DNA from: Pachypanchax playfairii
Taxonomy: Eukaryota; Chordata; Actinopteri; Cyprinodontiformes; Aplocheilidae
Reading direction: 5' to 3'
NCBI GenBank assembly: GCA_006937955.1
Contig: SSNP01000123.1
Location: 1,302,429 to 1,366,428, forward strand
Length of the DNA stretch: 64,000 bases
Part shown: positions 1-13,312 of the stretch, piece by piece
How positions within the stretch are numbered: the stretch's first letter is position 1
How the letters are laid out: each line of letters starts with the position of its first letter
Program-made: the position numbers and the translations under genes
Notes under the pieces: model-generated
Seen by the model: only the letters and a program-made list of their open reading frames with translations
What the model was told of the DNA's origin: nothing
Databases searched by the model: none

Positions 1-3000
1 ACAAACACACAAAGAAATGAACAAAAAAAAGAGTTNNGGCAAACCACAACAGCATGACAAATCTTCAGAAAACACTGCAACATTACGAAAAAAGACAATT
101 TCCTGTTAGACACTGAATGTAGACTGAGTAATGAGACATTGTGCATTAGAAAAGTCATGGCCACCAAAAACTTCCTGATCTTTATCTCGGTGCCACCAAC
201 ACCCTTCCTATCACATTTTACTTGCTAATTGGTTTCCAAAAAAGAACAAAAATGCCCTGAGAAAAGCTCCTTCCTTGTTCAAAGGTTCCATACTGCACAG
301 AAGTGCTTAAAGATATGAACAAATGGCAACAGTGCTTTGTTTTCTGCCACTGTTTTCACTTGTCTCATGTGGTCTCTCTCAGTCGGGTTAAATCCCAGGA
401 CCTGAGTCAATCCCCGTTTTTCTACACCATCACACACATCACCCATCAAACCAGAGGGAGATAACATCTGACAGGGTAATCTGACCTTTGATACACAACT
501 GCAGGGTCACACATCCCCACCACAACATGAAATATAGAAAGTTTGCGGTGGAGGTGGGAGAGAAATTATGTTGTTGAGGACAGGAAATTCCTGTCGTTTC
601 TTTTCATGTCGGAGCTTAGGGCCATAAGGGTTCAAAGAGGGCAGGCATTTGGTCAGAGAGAAAGCGGACTGAACACACACAGCATATCCCAACTGATGTG
701 GAGATCGTCAGAGGTCAGCTGCTGGAGCTCTGGAGCCTCTGTGGTCTAATCCATGTAAACATTAGCTGAAGTATCTCTAGGTTGCACTTCAAAGATTGCA
801 ACAAGGGTCAGACACGCCCCCTGCCATCACAGGACTTAACAGAGATAAGCTGCTCAATACTTACTGTTGACTGGACACTTCTCCAGAACTGTCAAAACAA
901 AATCTCACCTCTGTACTGCTGCCTTAGCACAAGCACTAAGCTTTTTCTCAGGGTTTCAGTTTTAATGTTTATTGAAGGTGGTACAAATAAAAAAAAAAAG
1001 CAGAGGCTGAGTGACAGACAGCACAGCCTCCAGCTACAGAGCCCCCTCCTTTCCTCCCTCCCTGCCTCTCTTTGTCCTGCCAGACTGCGCAGAAAGAGAA
1101 ATCTGATCCTGTGTCTCACTATAGAAAAGAGGGGGGTGTGAAGCTATCAGACGTTAAAATTGAAACCGCTTGTGGAGGTACTACAACACAGCAGAGGTCT
1201 GATTTTTGACACGAAAAAGGTAAGGGATTAGGAGCTGATGTGGATGTGAGATGAGAGACTTTCAGAAAACTTGTGAGGATGTTAAAAAAAAGTTTTGAGC
1301 TCTACCAGAGACACAGTCGAGTCTGTTCAAGCAGAGAAAGTTAAAGTGTCTGCACCAGAGTAAAACTGTCTATAAACTTCCCATTAGATTTTTTTATCTT
1401 AGATCTAAAATCGTTGGTTGAATTTCACCTGGGTTTCTTATAATCAGTGTATCATTTAACTGGTAATCTCCATGGCATCTTAAAAAACTTTAACCAAAAA
1501 CCCAATACCTAAAGTAATTTACTAAAAACAGCTTTGAAGTCAACAAAAAAGTTGCGTTACAAGTGAAAAATGTTCATGTACACTGTGTATTTTGGTGACT
1601 AATGAGTTCTGCACCTGTATGTTATACGATAACCCTCAAAAGGTACATGTTAACAGTCCTGACATTTCACTTTAAACCCCAGAGCTCTGGTACATTCTGT
1701 CAGTATTCAGTATCAACAGTAAACAGCAGCTAAAAATAAAACCACATGGTGTTTTCACTTATACTGATAAAACAAAATAAAAGTATTCAGTAGGTTTTAT
1801 ATGTGTTAAAAAGGCTTATTTGTCTGCAGCAGTATAGAAAAATAAAACCGAATAATGCTTATGTCAATAGTGTCGAGAGAATTGCTTGTTTATGGAACTG
1901 TATGATAGCACTGTTAACCATGTTATATTACCACAAATATGTAATCTACATCTCCACTGGCTTTCAGGTTGAGTGATTTATTTCTGTTTATACTCCTGTG
2001 TTTCTGTGCACAAAGAAGCAGCACCAGTACAGGTTACAGTTTTGCGATAGAAAATTGATGATCAAAAGAGTGAAACTTCTTTAATGAATACAACCTACAT
2101 GCTGCTTAACTTTAGTGGTTAAAACAAAAACCATTAAGAGTAACGCATGAGTTAAATCAATTTCTTTGTGCATCCAAAGACCAGACATATAATATTTATG
2201 TTTAAGAGGGACTGTTCACGTATGTAAGCCTTTTTTTCCTTTAAGCCACACCCCCAGCTTTAAAAGTGATGATTTATGCCTAATTATTGCGATTGGTACT
2301 CAATTAGGTCAAACGATGTAGCTGTCTAGATCTATTGACTGTGCCAGCTGTCTGAGAAAAGTCCTGGAAATGTCTTCCATCACTCAGATGATCATGAATC
2401 TGATGATTAATCTACCAGATGTTTCACCATGACAATCTTTTCCTCTTTACAATGCACACCAAAATGTCCTTCTGATTTCATGGTTATATTTTGTTAAAAA
2501 GCCCTAATTTTCCACATATGAGGATTGAAGTGTGATGCAGTCACAATATAAAAGATTGGAACACTTGATTGTATAGCGTGTTTATAGACAACTTTCACAG
2601 CAAGTCATTTTGGAGGCTGTAGGCTGAAAAAGAGGTACATTAAGGCTTTGAGCTCCAGTATTGCACAATTAGCAGCAAAAAGAAACCAAAGGCATGTTGG
2701 AAGTGCAGGCAGGGAGTTTTCTCAGCTGTGGAGGAATGCTCAGGGAGGGACTCACTGCAGATGGCAAAGGAAGGAGTGAGCTCTTAAGCTTGGAAAACAA
2801 ACTTTCAGTTTTAACACTAGAGAGAGTGATCAAGAAAATTGTTGAACTTGTGCAAGACAAGCTACCTCTATAGAAAGTGACTGACTTATGTCTTTTCATT
2901 AGGTTTATTCAGCAAATAGTTATAGCAAATAGCTTTATTAGGATGTATATTTCATGTGTTCGACAGTCTATGCTAATCAGCACACTGTCCACATCCAGTG

Positions 3001-3095
3001 TCTGCTTAGTCAAATGTTAACAAGACTTATTTCTCTCTAAGTTAGTCAGAAATAGTAACTATGGCAAACAACCATCAAAACTATGTGGTTTAAAG
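1..3095. other. Intronic/upstream sequence of the synaptopodin gene
   Basis: I see no convincing coding exon here. The stretch is AT-rich, with short frames that show no codon bias and no paired splice sites. It probably holds intron sequence, and possibly an internal promoter, of the synaptopodin-family gene whose large exon starts at 3893. A candidate non-coding first exon near 1000-1219 is listed separately. Two unknown bases (nn) occur at about position 36-37. Confidence 0.5.
1000..1219 (+). promoter_or_regulatory. Candidate alternative 5' UTR exon/promoter
   Basis: A pyrimidine-rich, locally GC-richer stretch around 1030-1090 is followed by sequence ending in AAAAAG|GTAAGG, a strong 5' splice site with GT at 1220-1221. 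No ATG with a long frame occurs before the donor, so any such exon would be untranslated. Synaptopodin-2 and its paralogues are known to use internal promoters for short isoforms lacking the PDZ domain, which would fit this position. The assignment is inference from one splice motif and location; a chance donor is quite possible. Confidence 0.2.
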
Positions 3096-3626
3096 TAGAG
3101 CCCTGCACTCCCGCGGGACCCGACGCAAAGCAATGCGGCACGGGACAAATAGAGAAAACTCATTGCGGGCGCGGGGCGGGCACGGGAGTGCACAATGCGG
3201 GAGCGGTGATAAGCCACAGTCCCGCAAACTAAAAATACAACTAAAATTGAAATGATAAATTATTAATTCATCTATACCATGTATAAATTGTGCTAGATAT
3301 TTTATTTGGTATTAATAAAAACATTTTGAGATGTCTACATACATACAGAGCAGGAGTCTGATTGAATGTTTGGTTTTTTTGTGCTGTGATGGTTCTGTGA
3401 CAACCAGCAGCTCCAGCTCCCTCACGACCATCCATCTCAATAATCTGTTGTCTCCAGATGTGTGTTGGGGATCGCCTCAGTTGCGCATGCCACTTTGCCA
3501 AGTTGGCAACGCGTTCCTTCCCCACTGCCCTTGGTGAATTATCGGTCAGTGGTATGCTCTAAGCTCAGCATTAGTTCAGTCCTTTGCTGGAGCAGGACTG
3601 GAAATTCCGTCCCGCGCAGGCCTCTA
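3096..3626. mobile_element. hAT-type non-autonomous element with 8-bp TSD
   Basis: The 531-bp element begins TAGAGCCCTGCACTCCCGCG and ends with its imperfect inverted copy (GCGCAGGCCTCTA). It is flanked on both sides by a perfect 8-bp duplication, GTTTAAAG (3088-3095 and 3627-3634). An 8-bp duplication with YAGRG-type ends is the signature of hAT transposons. The left end is rich in CCCGCGGGACC-type GC sequence, unlike the AT-rich surroundings. No transposase is encoded, so it must have been mobilised in trans. It lies about 270 bp upstream of the large synaptopodin exon. Confidence 0.8.
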
Positions 3627-3892
3627 GTTTAAAGGTGTTTCTGTGGGTTTCAAAGAGAATATTCAAATTCAGATTTGTTAAAAATGTGCTTTTATTGATG
3701 CTTTCTACTGACATATAAAATTGGTTTGGTAAGTTTTCTTAAGATTTTGAGGGAGTTGAATTCAAATAATCTCACATTGCCAAGTCTTGCAAACTTTGAG
3801 TCACCCATATTTTGTTCAAATATCCATGTTAAACAAAAACATTTAATTTGGTGAGCTATCTGACCTTTTCTCTTGTGTTTGTATCTCTTGAG

Positions 3893-5952
3893 ATCTGACC
3901 AGCAGTGCCAGTTTGTCAGAGAAGGAGCTGAAGGAGGCACGCCTGAAGAGTCAAATCATTGCTGCTCAGCTCACCATCCCTTCCAACTCCACCTCTAAGG
4001 GCGTCAGGCTTTTTAACCGCCGTAAGCAGAGAGTGAACGCCTTCACAATTGAAAACTGTGGACGGGTGTCTGAGGTGGGCAGCACTGAGAATGTGAAGAT
4101 TGGTTCCTCACCTGAAAAACCAAGATGGACAAAGCAGGGCATTGAAAAACAGGACAGAGACTGTAACTTCAAGAATACAAAATCACTATTTTTGTTACCT
4201 GTAAATCTAAATTCTGCATGTGAAATAATGGACAAGCCAAGTAAGGATGTCATAAACAGCAGTGTAATCCAGGAGAGACATTTCCTCCCTGTCAAAGATG
4301 AAGAAGAAGAGGAAGAGATAAAAGATAAGATCCAAGAGGTTCTAAAGGAAAATGTCAAGCATGAAACTCCTTTGGGAGAAAATAACACTGATTTAGCTCA
4401 GATGGCAGATGTTGAAAGAGGGATGGCAAAAAATGGGGACTACACAGGACCAGTTTCAAGTGAAAAGATCCCTAATGGATGTCAAAGCACCTCTAGACCT
4501 GAGAAGATCTCTTTACCTTCATCAAAGCAGACATCTATCATCAACAGAACTGCAAGACCATTTTTCTCACCACTAACAGTGCCCTCTCCAGAGGTGCTCA
4601 GTCCTATCATGGAGATACCATGCCTTCCTTCTTACTCCACTCCTCCTCTCCCTTCCTCCACTGTCCTTCACCCTGTCACATCTTCACCTCCACCTCCACC
4701 TCCATCGTATCCAACACCTCCTCTGCCAGCCTTCACAAACCAAGCCCCACAGACTTTGTACTCAAGTTCACCTGCAGTGTCTCCTGCCATGTCGCCTTGC
4801 TCTCCTCCACAATACCATTTCCCTGTTTCTCAGCAGCCAGCCGTCAGCCGATGTCCCCCCACAACTGCCACAAAGCCCTTCACCTTTGTTCTGCAATCCA
4901 CTGGTGACAGGGAAGTGGTAACACCAATCAAAACAGGAATACTTGAAGGGACTGCTGCCAGAAGATCTAGCAAGAAGTCAATGTTTACATTTAAAGAAAA
5001 GCCAGTGATAGCTCCAAACCCTGAGCTACTCTCTCTGGTACAAGGAGCAGATGAAAGAAAGAAACACGGCCACAGGTCTGTCCCTGAGCCAGCATCTGAA
5101 GAGGAGTTGATGGCTCTTGGAGCAGAAGCCTCCAATTTCCTGGTCAAGGACAAGGACAAGGCAGAGAGTGCAAGAGCTCCAGATTGGGCCTCCTGTCTCA
5201 AAACTTCAAGGACCCGACCAAGGGTGGAACACCGTCCAGAGCAGAACCTTATTAACACGTCAGGAAAAGGGGCTGAGCTATTTGCCAAGCGCCAGTCCAG
5301 GATGGAAAAATATGTTATAGAGAATCAGAATGTGGGACAAATTAGATCTCCATCTCCTTCAATGTCTCTGCCACCCTCTTGGGTTTACCCATCAAATATG
5401 CCTGGACGTGTTAAAGCCATTGCCAAGAACTCTGATATGAGTGCTCAGCTTTCACAGAATCTGAAGGCCCAACAAGCAGTCAGACAAAAACCCAAACCAA
5501 AAGTTGCAGTACCACAACAAATTCCAGAGCCACCAACTTTGGAAAATGGTTGCTCAAAGATAGAGATGGACCTCTCAAGGCACCAGCCCTACCAGCTTAA
5601 CTCTGCCCTCTTCATCCTTAACCCAGTCAAGGACCCAATTAGTACCCTTCCTAAAACAGCACCAAAGGCCAAGAACCCTCTTACCACTAATACTTTTTCC
5701 AGACAAACTTCTCTACCTAGCAATTCTCCATCTCACTTCCAAAGCATGTCTCCACAGTTGCCTCTCAGTGCCACAATAACACCAGCTTATCCATCAAATC
5801 CAACATCTGGGCCTCCAAGATTCAGTTCTCCTGCATATGCTTTTTCTCCAGAGCAAGTATCTTCACCTCAGTCTGGAGTTCAAGCACCAAGACCCATGTT
5901 TTCTGCCAAGAAGGCAGGAATTACACCACAGGTGTGGAGACCATCTTTGTAA
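3893..5952 (+). CDS. synpo2: Synaptopodin-2-like large exon (read-through terminus)
   Basis: This exon encodes the central actin/alpha-actinin-binding region of a synaptopodin-family protein (sarcomeric Z-disc or actin-bundle scaffold). The frame is open from an upstream acceptor (…CTCTTGAG|ATCTGACC) and gives SSASLSEKELKEAR, then KGVRLFNRRKQRVNAFT, a family hallmark. A proline-rich stretch with a PPSY motif follows, then the conserved block around SGKGAELFAKRQSRMEKYV and a Ser/Pro-rich end. It stops at 5950-5952 with the typical ending PQVWRPSL. There is no PDZ domain, which is encoded upstream in this family. The first in-frame ATG is far inside, so this is an internal or terminal exon rather than a complete gene. 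SYNPO2L or SYNPO cannot be fully excluded; the tspan5-like gene in the same window favours the SYNPO2 paralogue, as both lie on human 4q. The exact 5' boundary is inferred. Confidence 0.75.
5929..5940 (+). promoter_or_regulatory. Internal alternative 5' splice site in the synpo2 exon
   Basis: The sequence CACAG|GTGTGG sits inside the coding frame after the Gln codon at 5929-5931, only 21 bases before the stop codon ends. Splicing here leaves phase 0 and removes the VWRPSL-stop ending. The only nearby downstream acceptor in matching phase is at 8036/8037 (TTCCACCAG|GTATTA). The donor is weak beyond the GT, as expected for optional use. Confidence 0.65.
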
Positions 5953-8036
<2,084 letters not shown>

Positions 8037-9290
8037 GTATTAAAGGAGTCTTCCTCTGATGAAATTACTGGTGGGACACCTACACCAACCAGCACAACTG
8101 GTCTTACAAGAAATTCCAGCCCTGAGGGTTCATCCTCCAGCCCACAACAAAGCCAAACCTTCACCACCATCAGTAACTCCACCAACTCCAACACTTCCCA
8201 CCGTACCTCCTCTGTCAGTAAAGGACAACAATCCTTTATGACCAATCAGGATGACCAGTTTTTCACTGGTATCTCCACTTATACATCAAAACCCTCCCAA
8301 ACAGCCATGTCTCCATGCTCTCTTCCTTGGGGTTCAAGATGTCAGTCCCCGGCAGCGAGCCAGTCCACCACCACTGCCTCTGTTTCTTTTTCTCCTGTAA
8401 TCTCAAAAAATAATTCTCCTCTTTCTTCTCCTTGGGCATCAAGATCCTATTCCCCAGCTGTGAGTCAGATTAACAATAACTCCACTGATGGTTCTTTTTA
8501 CACATCCAAACCCTCTTTAAAATCTAAAAATACTTCATTCTCTTCTCTCTGGGGATCCAGGAGTCAGTCCCCAGCAGTGAGTCAGAATACTCAGTTTTCC
8601 ACTATTTCCACATCAAAACCTTCCCAAACCCCTCCTTGGGGATCAAGATCTCAATCACCACAGGTAAAACAGGACACTCACTCTGCCACCTTGACCATTT
8701 CCACATTGAGAGCCACACAGATATGTACACCTACATCTCCTGCCTGTCCTCCATGGGGCTCACATTTACAGTCCCCTGTACTCTTTCAGGGCAGTTTTTC
8801 CTTTCAGTCCACTAATCCTTTACAAACATCTTCTACAACCTCTCCTCCTCAACCAAAAGACAGCTGCTGCATTTCCCCAGATGTCAATAATTTCGATTCT
8901 AGAGTCAACCATCGCCTTTTGGCAAAGAATATTATAAATGCAGCCAAACGTAAAAACAGTCCCTCGCCTGGTGCACTCAGTGGTCACAGCCTCCCTATCT
9001 CACTTATGGGAAACAGCTACCATGACTGGCAGAAACTACCAATCAGACATTTCCAGTCACAGCCATTGGGGGCACAGTCCCCCACTTTCACCAGTCCTCC
9101 TCCCACTCCAACTCAGAGAATATGCTCAACTGTAAGACTCTACAACACCTGCTCCTTGACTGACTCAGATGCCTCTGTGGAGTCTGAGGACTCAGGCCTC
9201 CGGTCACCTGGTCTGCACTCCTACCACACATGTCCCCATGGCTTGGGAAGTCTTAGGGTCAAGAGAAGCACTATCTCCACTGACATGTGA
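8037..9290 (+). CDS. synpo2: Synaptopodin-2-like alternative C-terminal exon
   Basis: This terminal exon of the long isoform starts after CACCAG at 8036 and adds 417 residues (VLKESSSDEITGG… to …TISTDM). It is in phase 0 with the internal donor at 5931/5932. The translation is Ser/Thr/Pro-rich and apparently disordered. It contains five degenerate copies of a P-W-G-S-R-S-Q-S-P motif followed by A-V-S-Q (PWGSRCQSPAASQ, PWASRSYSPAVSQ, LWGSRSQSPAVSQ, PWGSRSQSPQVKQ, PWGSHLQSPVLFQ), each with an SP site suitable for proline-directed kinases. A more conserved stretch near the end reads NHRLLAKNIINAAKRK. The long clean frame and the phase match support coding. An AATAAA follows eight bases after the stop. 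Confidence 0.75.
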   Translation, partial: VLKESSSDEITGGTPTPTSTTGLTRNSSPEGSSSSPQQSQTFTTISNSTNSNTSHRTSSVSKGQQSFMTNQDDQFFTGISTYTSKPSQTAMSPCSLPWGSRCQSPAASQSTTTASVSFSPVISKNNSPLSSPWASRSYSPAVSQINNNSTDGSFYTSKPSLKSKNTSFSSLWGSRSQSPAVSQNTQFSTISTSKPSQTPPWGSRSQSPQVKQDTHSATLTISTLRATQICTPTSPACPPWGSHLQSPVLFQGSFSFQSTNPLQTSSTTSPPQPKDSCCISPDVNNFDSRVNHRLLAKNIINAAKRKNSPSPGALSGHSLPISLMGNSYHDWQKLPIRHFQSQPLGAQSPTFTSPPPTPTQRICSTVRLYNTCSLTDSDASVESEDSGLRSPGLHSYHTCPHGLGSLRVKRSTISTDM

Positions 9291-9297
9291 GAGTATT

Positions 9298-9303
9298 AAT
9301 AAA
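9298..9303 (+). promoter_or_regulatory. Possible polyadenylation signal of synpo2 long isoform
   Basis: AATAAA occurs 8 bases after the TGA at 9288-9290. Use of this site would give a very short 3' UTR; other signals may exist further downstream. Confidence 0.3.
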
Positions 9304-9594
9304 TGCTGAACTTGAAAAATTAATTCTTTATATATGCTATTTGGTCTTTATGTAAGCCTTTGAAGAAGTCTTTCATGGAGTTTCATCAGACTGCTAAATT
9401 CCCTTTGTATAAAGTTGAATCACAGTGAATGTATCATAGTCCTTCATAGGGCTCACATTCCTAATATGCATTGACAAGAACAATCTCTTTATAAAACAGA
9501 GTCACTGGGGGTTTTGTGCTTCTTAAGTACCCCAAAGTGACTCAAAATAATCTAAGATATTTAAATTAATTGTAAATCAGTATTATCCTCCTTA

Positions 9595-11196
9595 CAGTGG
9601 GGCAAAAAAGTATTTAGTCAGCCACCAATTGTGTAAGTTATCCCACTTAAAAAGATCAGAGAGGCCTGTAATTTTCATCATAGGTATACCTCAACTATGA
9701 GAGACAAAATGAGGAAAAAAAATCCAGAAAATCACATTGTCTGATTTTTAAAGAATTTATTTGCAAATTATGGTGGAAAATAAGTATTTGGTCAATAACA
9801 AAAGTTAATCTCAATACTTTGTTATATAGCCTTTGTTGGCAATGACAGAGGTCAAACGTTTTCTGTAAGTCTTCACAAGGTTTTCACACACTGTTGCTGG
9901 TATTTTGGCCCATTCCTCCATGCAGATCTCCTCTAGAGCAGTGATGTTTTGGGGCTGACGCTGGGCAACACGGACTTTCAACTCCCTCCAGAGATTTTCT
10001 ATGGGGTTGAGATCTGGAGACTGGCTAGGCCACTCCAGGACCTTGAAATGCTTCTTACGAAGCCACTCCTTCGTTGCCCGGGCGGTGTGTTTGGGATCAT
10101 TGTCATGCTGAAAGACCCAGCCACGTCTCATTTTCAATGCCCTTGCTGATGGAAGGAGACTTTCACTCAAAATCTTACGATACATGGCCCCATTCATTCT
10201 TTCCTTTACACGGATCAGTCGTCCTGGTCCCCTTGCAGAAAAACAGCCCCAAAGCATGATGTTTCCACCCCCATGCTTTACAGTAGGTATGGTGTTCTTT
10301 GGATCCAACTCAGCATTCTTTCCCCTCCAAACACGACAAGTTGAGTTTCTACCAAAAAGTTCTATTTTGGTTTCATCTGACCATATGATGTTCTCCCAAT
10401 CCTCTTCTGGATCATCCAAATGCTCTCTAGCAAACCGCAGACGGGCCTGGACGTGTCCTGGCTTCAGCAGGGGGACACGTCTGGCACTGCAGGATTTGAG
10501 TCCCTGGCGGCGTAGTGTGTTACTGATGGTAGCCTTTGTTACTTTGGTCCCAGCTCTCTGCAGGTCATTCACTAGGTCACTCCGTGTGGTTCTGGGATTT
10601 TTGCTCACCGTTCTTGTGATCATTTTGACCCCACGGGGTGAGATCTTGCATGGAGCCCCAGATCGAGGGAGATTATCAGTGGTCTTGTATGTCTTCCATT
10701 TTCTAATAATTGCTCCCACAGTTGATTTCTTCACACCAAGCTGCTTACCTATTGCAGATTCAGTCTTCCCAGCCTGGTGAAGGTCTACAATTTTGTTTCT
10801 GGTGTCCTTTGACAGCTCTTTGGTCTTGGCCATAGTGGAGTTTGGAGCGTGACTGTTTGAGGTTGTGGACAGGTGTCTTTTATACTGATAACGTGTTCAC
10901 ACAGGTGCCATTAATACAGGTATCGAGTGGAGGACCGAGGAGCCTCTTAAAGAAGTTACAGGTCTGTGAAAGCCAGAAATCTTACTTGTTTGTAGGTGAC
11001 CAAATACTTATTTTCCACCATAATTTGCAAATAAATTCTTTAAAAATCAGACAATGTGATTTTCTGGATTTTTTTTCCTCATTTTGTCTCTCATAGTTGA
11101 GGTATACCTATGATGAAAATTACAGGCCTCTCTGATCTTTTTAAGTGGGATAACTTACACAATTGGTGGCTGACTAAATACTTTTTTGCCCCACTG
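9595..11196 (-). mobile_element. Complete Tc1-type transposon, copy 1
   Basis: The element is 1602 bp long with 200-bp terminal inverted repeats (9595-9794 and 10997-11196), beginning CAGTGGGGCAAAAAAG and ending with its complement. It is flanked by the TA duplication expected for Tc1/mariner (9593-9594 and 11197-11198). It contains one transposase gene on the - strand. The structure and length equal copy 2 at 43085-44686. Long repeats of about 200 bp are typical of the fish Tc1 group. Confidence 0.97.
9811..10833 (-). CDS. Tc1 transposase (DD34E), intact
   Basis: The 340-residue protein is the full length for Tc1 transposases. An N-terminal paired-like helix-turn-helix DNA-binding region (about residues 1-110) precedes the DDE catalytic core. 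The catalytic residues are D153 (in WSDETK), D244 (in HDNDPKHT) and E279 (in NPIENLW), with exactly 34 residues between the last two. It would catalyse cut-and-paste transposition at TA sites after binding the flanking inverted repeats. No stop or frameshift is present. It differs from copy 2 at three residues: C62 instead of R, S85 instead of R and S225 instead of N. C62 falls in the SGAPRKI linker between the two DNA-binding subdomains, the GRPR-like region, and comes from a CpG to TpG-type change, so this copy may bind DNA less well. Confidence 0.96.
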   Translation of the reverse strand: MAKTKELSKDTRNKIVDLHQAGKTESAIGKQLGVKKSTVGAIIRKWKTYKTTDNLPRSGAPCKISPRGVKMITRTVSKNPRTTRSDLVNDLQRAGTKVTKATISNTLRRQGLKSCSARRVPLLKPGHVQARLRFAREHLDDPEEDWENIIWSDETKIELFGRNSTCRVWRGKNAELDPKNTIPTVKHGGGNIMLWGCFSARGPGRLIRVKERMNGAMYRKILSESLLPSARALKMRRGWVFQHDNDPKHTARATKEWLRKKHFKVLEWPSQSPDLNPIENLWRELKVRVAQRQPQNITALEEICMEEWAKIPATVCENLVKTYRKRLTSVIANKGYITKY

Positions 11197-12064
11197 TACA
11201 CTTTTTTAACAGCCACAGTCGTTATTACATGAGTCAGTCTTTGGTAATCTTTGAGTTGAAAAGATTAATAATCCTTGAATATATTTACTGGTCTAATGCA
11301 AGTCGAAATGGGAAGAGACTGAAGGTATAAAGATGTGGATAAGAAGAGTAATATTTTTAGCTCAATTGATAATTTAATATTCTACTAATTTGTATTTATA
11401 CTCTAGGCCAGTGTTCGTCTAACTTTATAACAAGTACCACGCCAGACAATGATGAACTCTTCAAATATCACCATAAAGACAGATATGAAAAACCTTTAGA
11501 GCAAGCTTATGTTCATAACATAAACAAGCAAACTGGTTGAAGCCCTAGACCTGGTTGAAGGGGGCAGTCTGAGCCTGCAATTATTGGTTCACCACATACA
11601 CCACGATCTTGGCTCTTCCCCAGCTTCCTCCATCTCACAACAAATATGAGACAGCTTGAATAAGATATCCTCTCTGTATATCATGTTCTGGCAGCAGGTT
11701 CTTTGGAAGCCTTATTAGTGCTTCTTTAGAAAGGTTCTCAAAATATTCCCACTTGTAATTTTTCTATTTGAAGTCAAGATCCAAATGTTTTTAAATCATC
11801 TGGCTTTTGGCTCTCTGCTTTTTGTTTTACATCAGAATTCAGTTTAGGATAGTTAATTATCTAGTTATTTGAGTGCCACCAGTAGTAGTTGTACAACAGT
11901 TTGAGAACTATGGCTCTAGACATTATGATTGTGTGTAGTGTACCAGTTAAAACAAGTAACTATGCAATTCACATTGTTACACAGATAATGAATTCCCCAA
12001 ATTATATTCCAAATTTACCAGCAAAAAAATTTCCATGTGCACAGTATTTACAGCACATTATTCA
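11197..12064. other. Intergenic, nothing recognised
   Basis: AT-rich sequence without paired splice sites, long frames or terminal repeats that I can identify. Confidence 0.4.
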
Positions 12065-12120
12065 GTTCACGCAATGTATACGTGTATATATATATATATA
12101 CACGTATACATTGCGTGAAC
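12065..12120. repeat. Perfect 56-bp palindrome
   Basis: Both 28-base arms pair without a mismatch: GTTCACGCAATGTATACGTG followed by an AT-alternating centre and then the exact complement. It could extrude as a cruciform. It shares its last base with the hairpin that begins at 12120. Confidence 0.95.
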
Positions 12121-12171
12121 CCAATGGCAAGAGGGGAATTTTATATATATAATTCCCCTCTTGCCATTGGG
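12120..12171. repeat. Second perfect inverted repeat, 21-bp arms
   Basis: The arms are CCCAATGGCAAGAGGGGAATT at 12120-12140 and its exact complement at 12151-12171, separated by a 10-base AT loop. The hairpin directly abuts the preceding palindrome. The retroelement fragment at 12172-12615 starts beside it. Confidence 0.93.
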
Positions 12172-12615
12172 CGGTGTTTTTCCCGTACCAAGCTCGGGTC
12201 CTCTACCAGAGGCCTGGGAGCTTGAGGGTCCTGCGCAGTATTTTAGCTGTTCCAAGTACTGCACTTTTCTGGACTGAGATGTCTGAGGTTCTTTCAGGGA
12301 TCTGCTGAAGCTATTCCTCCAGTTTGGGGGTTACTGTCTCAAGTGCTCCGATTACCACGGGTACTATTGTCACCTTCATCTTCCAAGTCTCTCTAGCTCC
12401 TCTCTCATTACCATCCTGTCTGTCTGGATCTGGAAGTCCCACAGGATCTTTGCTCAGTCATTCTCCACCACCTTTGGAGGTATTTCCCACTTTGACCGCA
12501 CAGATGTTCCTATATACTATGCCAGCCACTTGGTTCCATGTATGCTTTCCCTGCCAGCATTTTACACCCTGCTGTTATGTGCTGGATTGTCTCAGATGAC
12601 TCTTTGCATACTATA
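12172..12615 (-). pseudogene. Degenerate LINE-type C-terminal fragment
   Basis: Read on the - strand this gives KVTIVPVVIGALETVTPKLE, then a stop, LQQIPERTSDISVQKSAV and LGTAKILRRTLKLPGLW followed by a stop. Upstream is CKESSETIQHITAGCKML, a CCHC-like knuckle. These blocks match a common fish retroelement C-terminus, in which the knuckle is followed by a restriction-like endonuclease region; that part is largely lost here. The TAG inside the frame where the family has Trp, together with frameshifts, makes it non-functional. Assignment to the R2/R4/NeSL-type non-LTR group is inference from the knuckle type. Confidence 0.6.
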
Positions 12616-12639
12616 TATATGTGTATGTGTGTGTGTATG

Positions 12640-12895
<256 letters not shown>

Positions 12896-13312
12896 AAAAA
12901 ACTGATAATTGAACTTTAGATCGATTGATCGCTCTAGGGGTAGATTTTGATTTAAAAAGATGAATGTAAGCTTTATAATGACCCAGGTAATGACAGAAAG
13001 CAGGGAGTGTTTAATGTAAGTGATATCGAGATGTATTGAAGTATTAAAGCTTTTGTTTAGTTAAACAGTGCAGCTAAGAAAATTTTGTTGATTACCAACA
13101 GTCAGTACTCTTTATATTGTACCTGTAAGATATTTATAAAGGAACCAGATTTAATGTGTACAAAAGGCCTGACTGGATTAGTTATACGTCTTAAAGATAA
13201 AAGTGTATGCTACACATAGAAAGTGAAAGAAGTTATACTTTTTTGGAAAACAAAAGGTTAGTAGCATGTTTTATGTTCAGCATTTGTGAATGATCTTAAG
13301 AAATGTAAGGAT
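12896..13312. other. Intergenic, nothing recognised
   Basis: AT-rich, no coding potential or repeat ends recognised. Confidence 0.4.

Noticed and set aside
782..1141. A 119-codon + strand frame near the left end
   Set aside because: No upstream acceptor or recognisable domain, and the composition looks non-coding; treated as possible 5' UTR at most.
2650..2900. Open + strand stretch after an AG near 2670, considered as an upstream synaptopodin exon
   Set aside because: No good donor in phase and no match to known family sequence.
4830..5288. A 152-codon - strand frame
   Set aside because: Antisense shadow of the synaptopodin exon; no family similarity.
10184..10780. A 198-codon + strand frame (also at 43674-44270)
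   Set aside because: It is the antisense of the Tc1 transposase and exists in both copies only because the transposase does.
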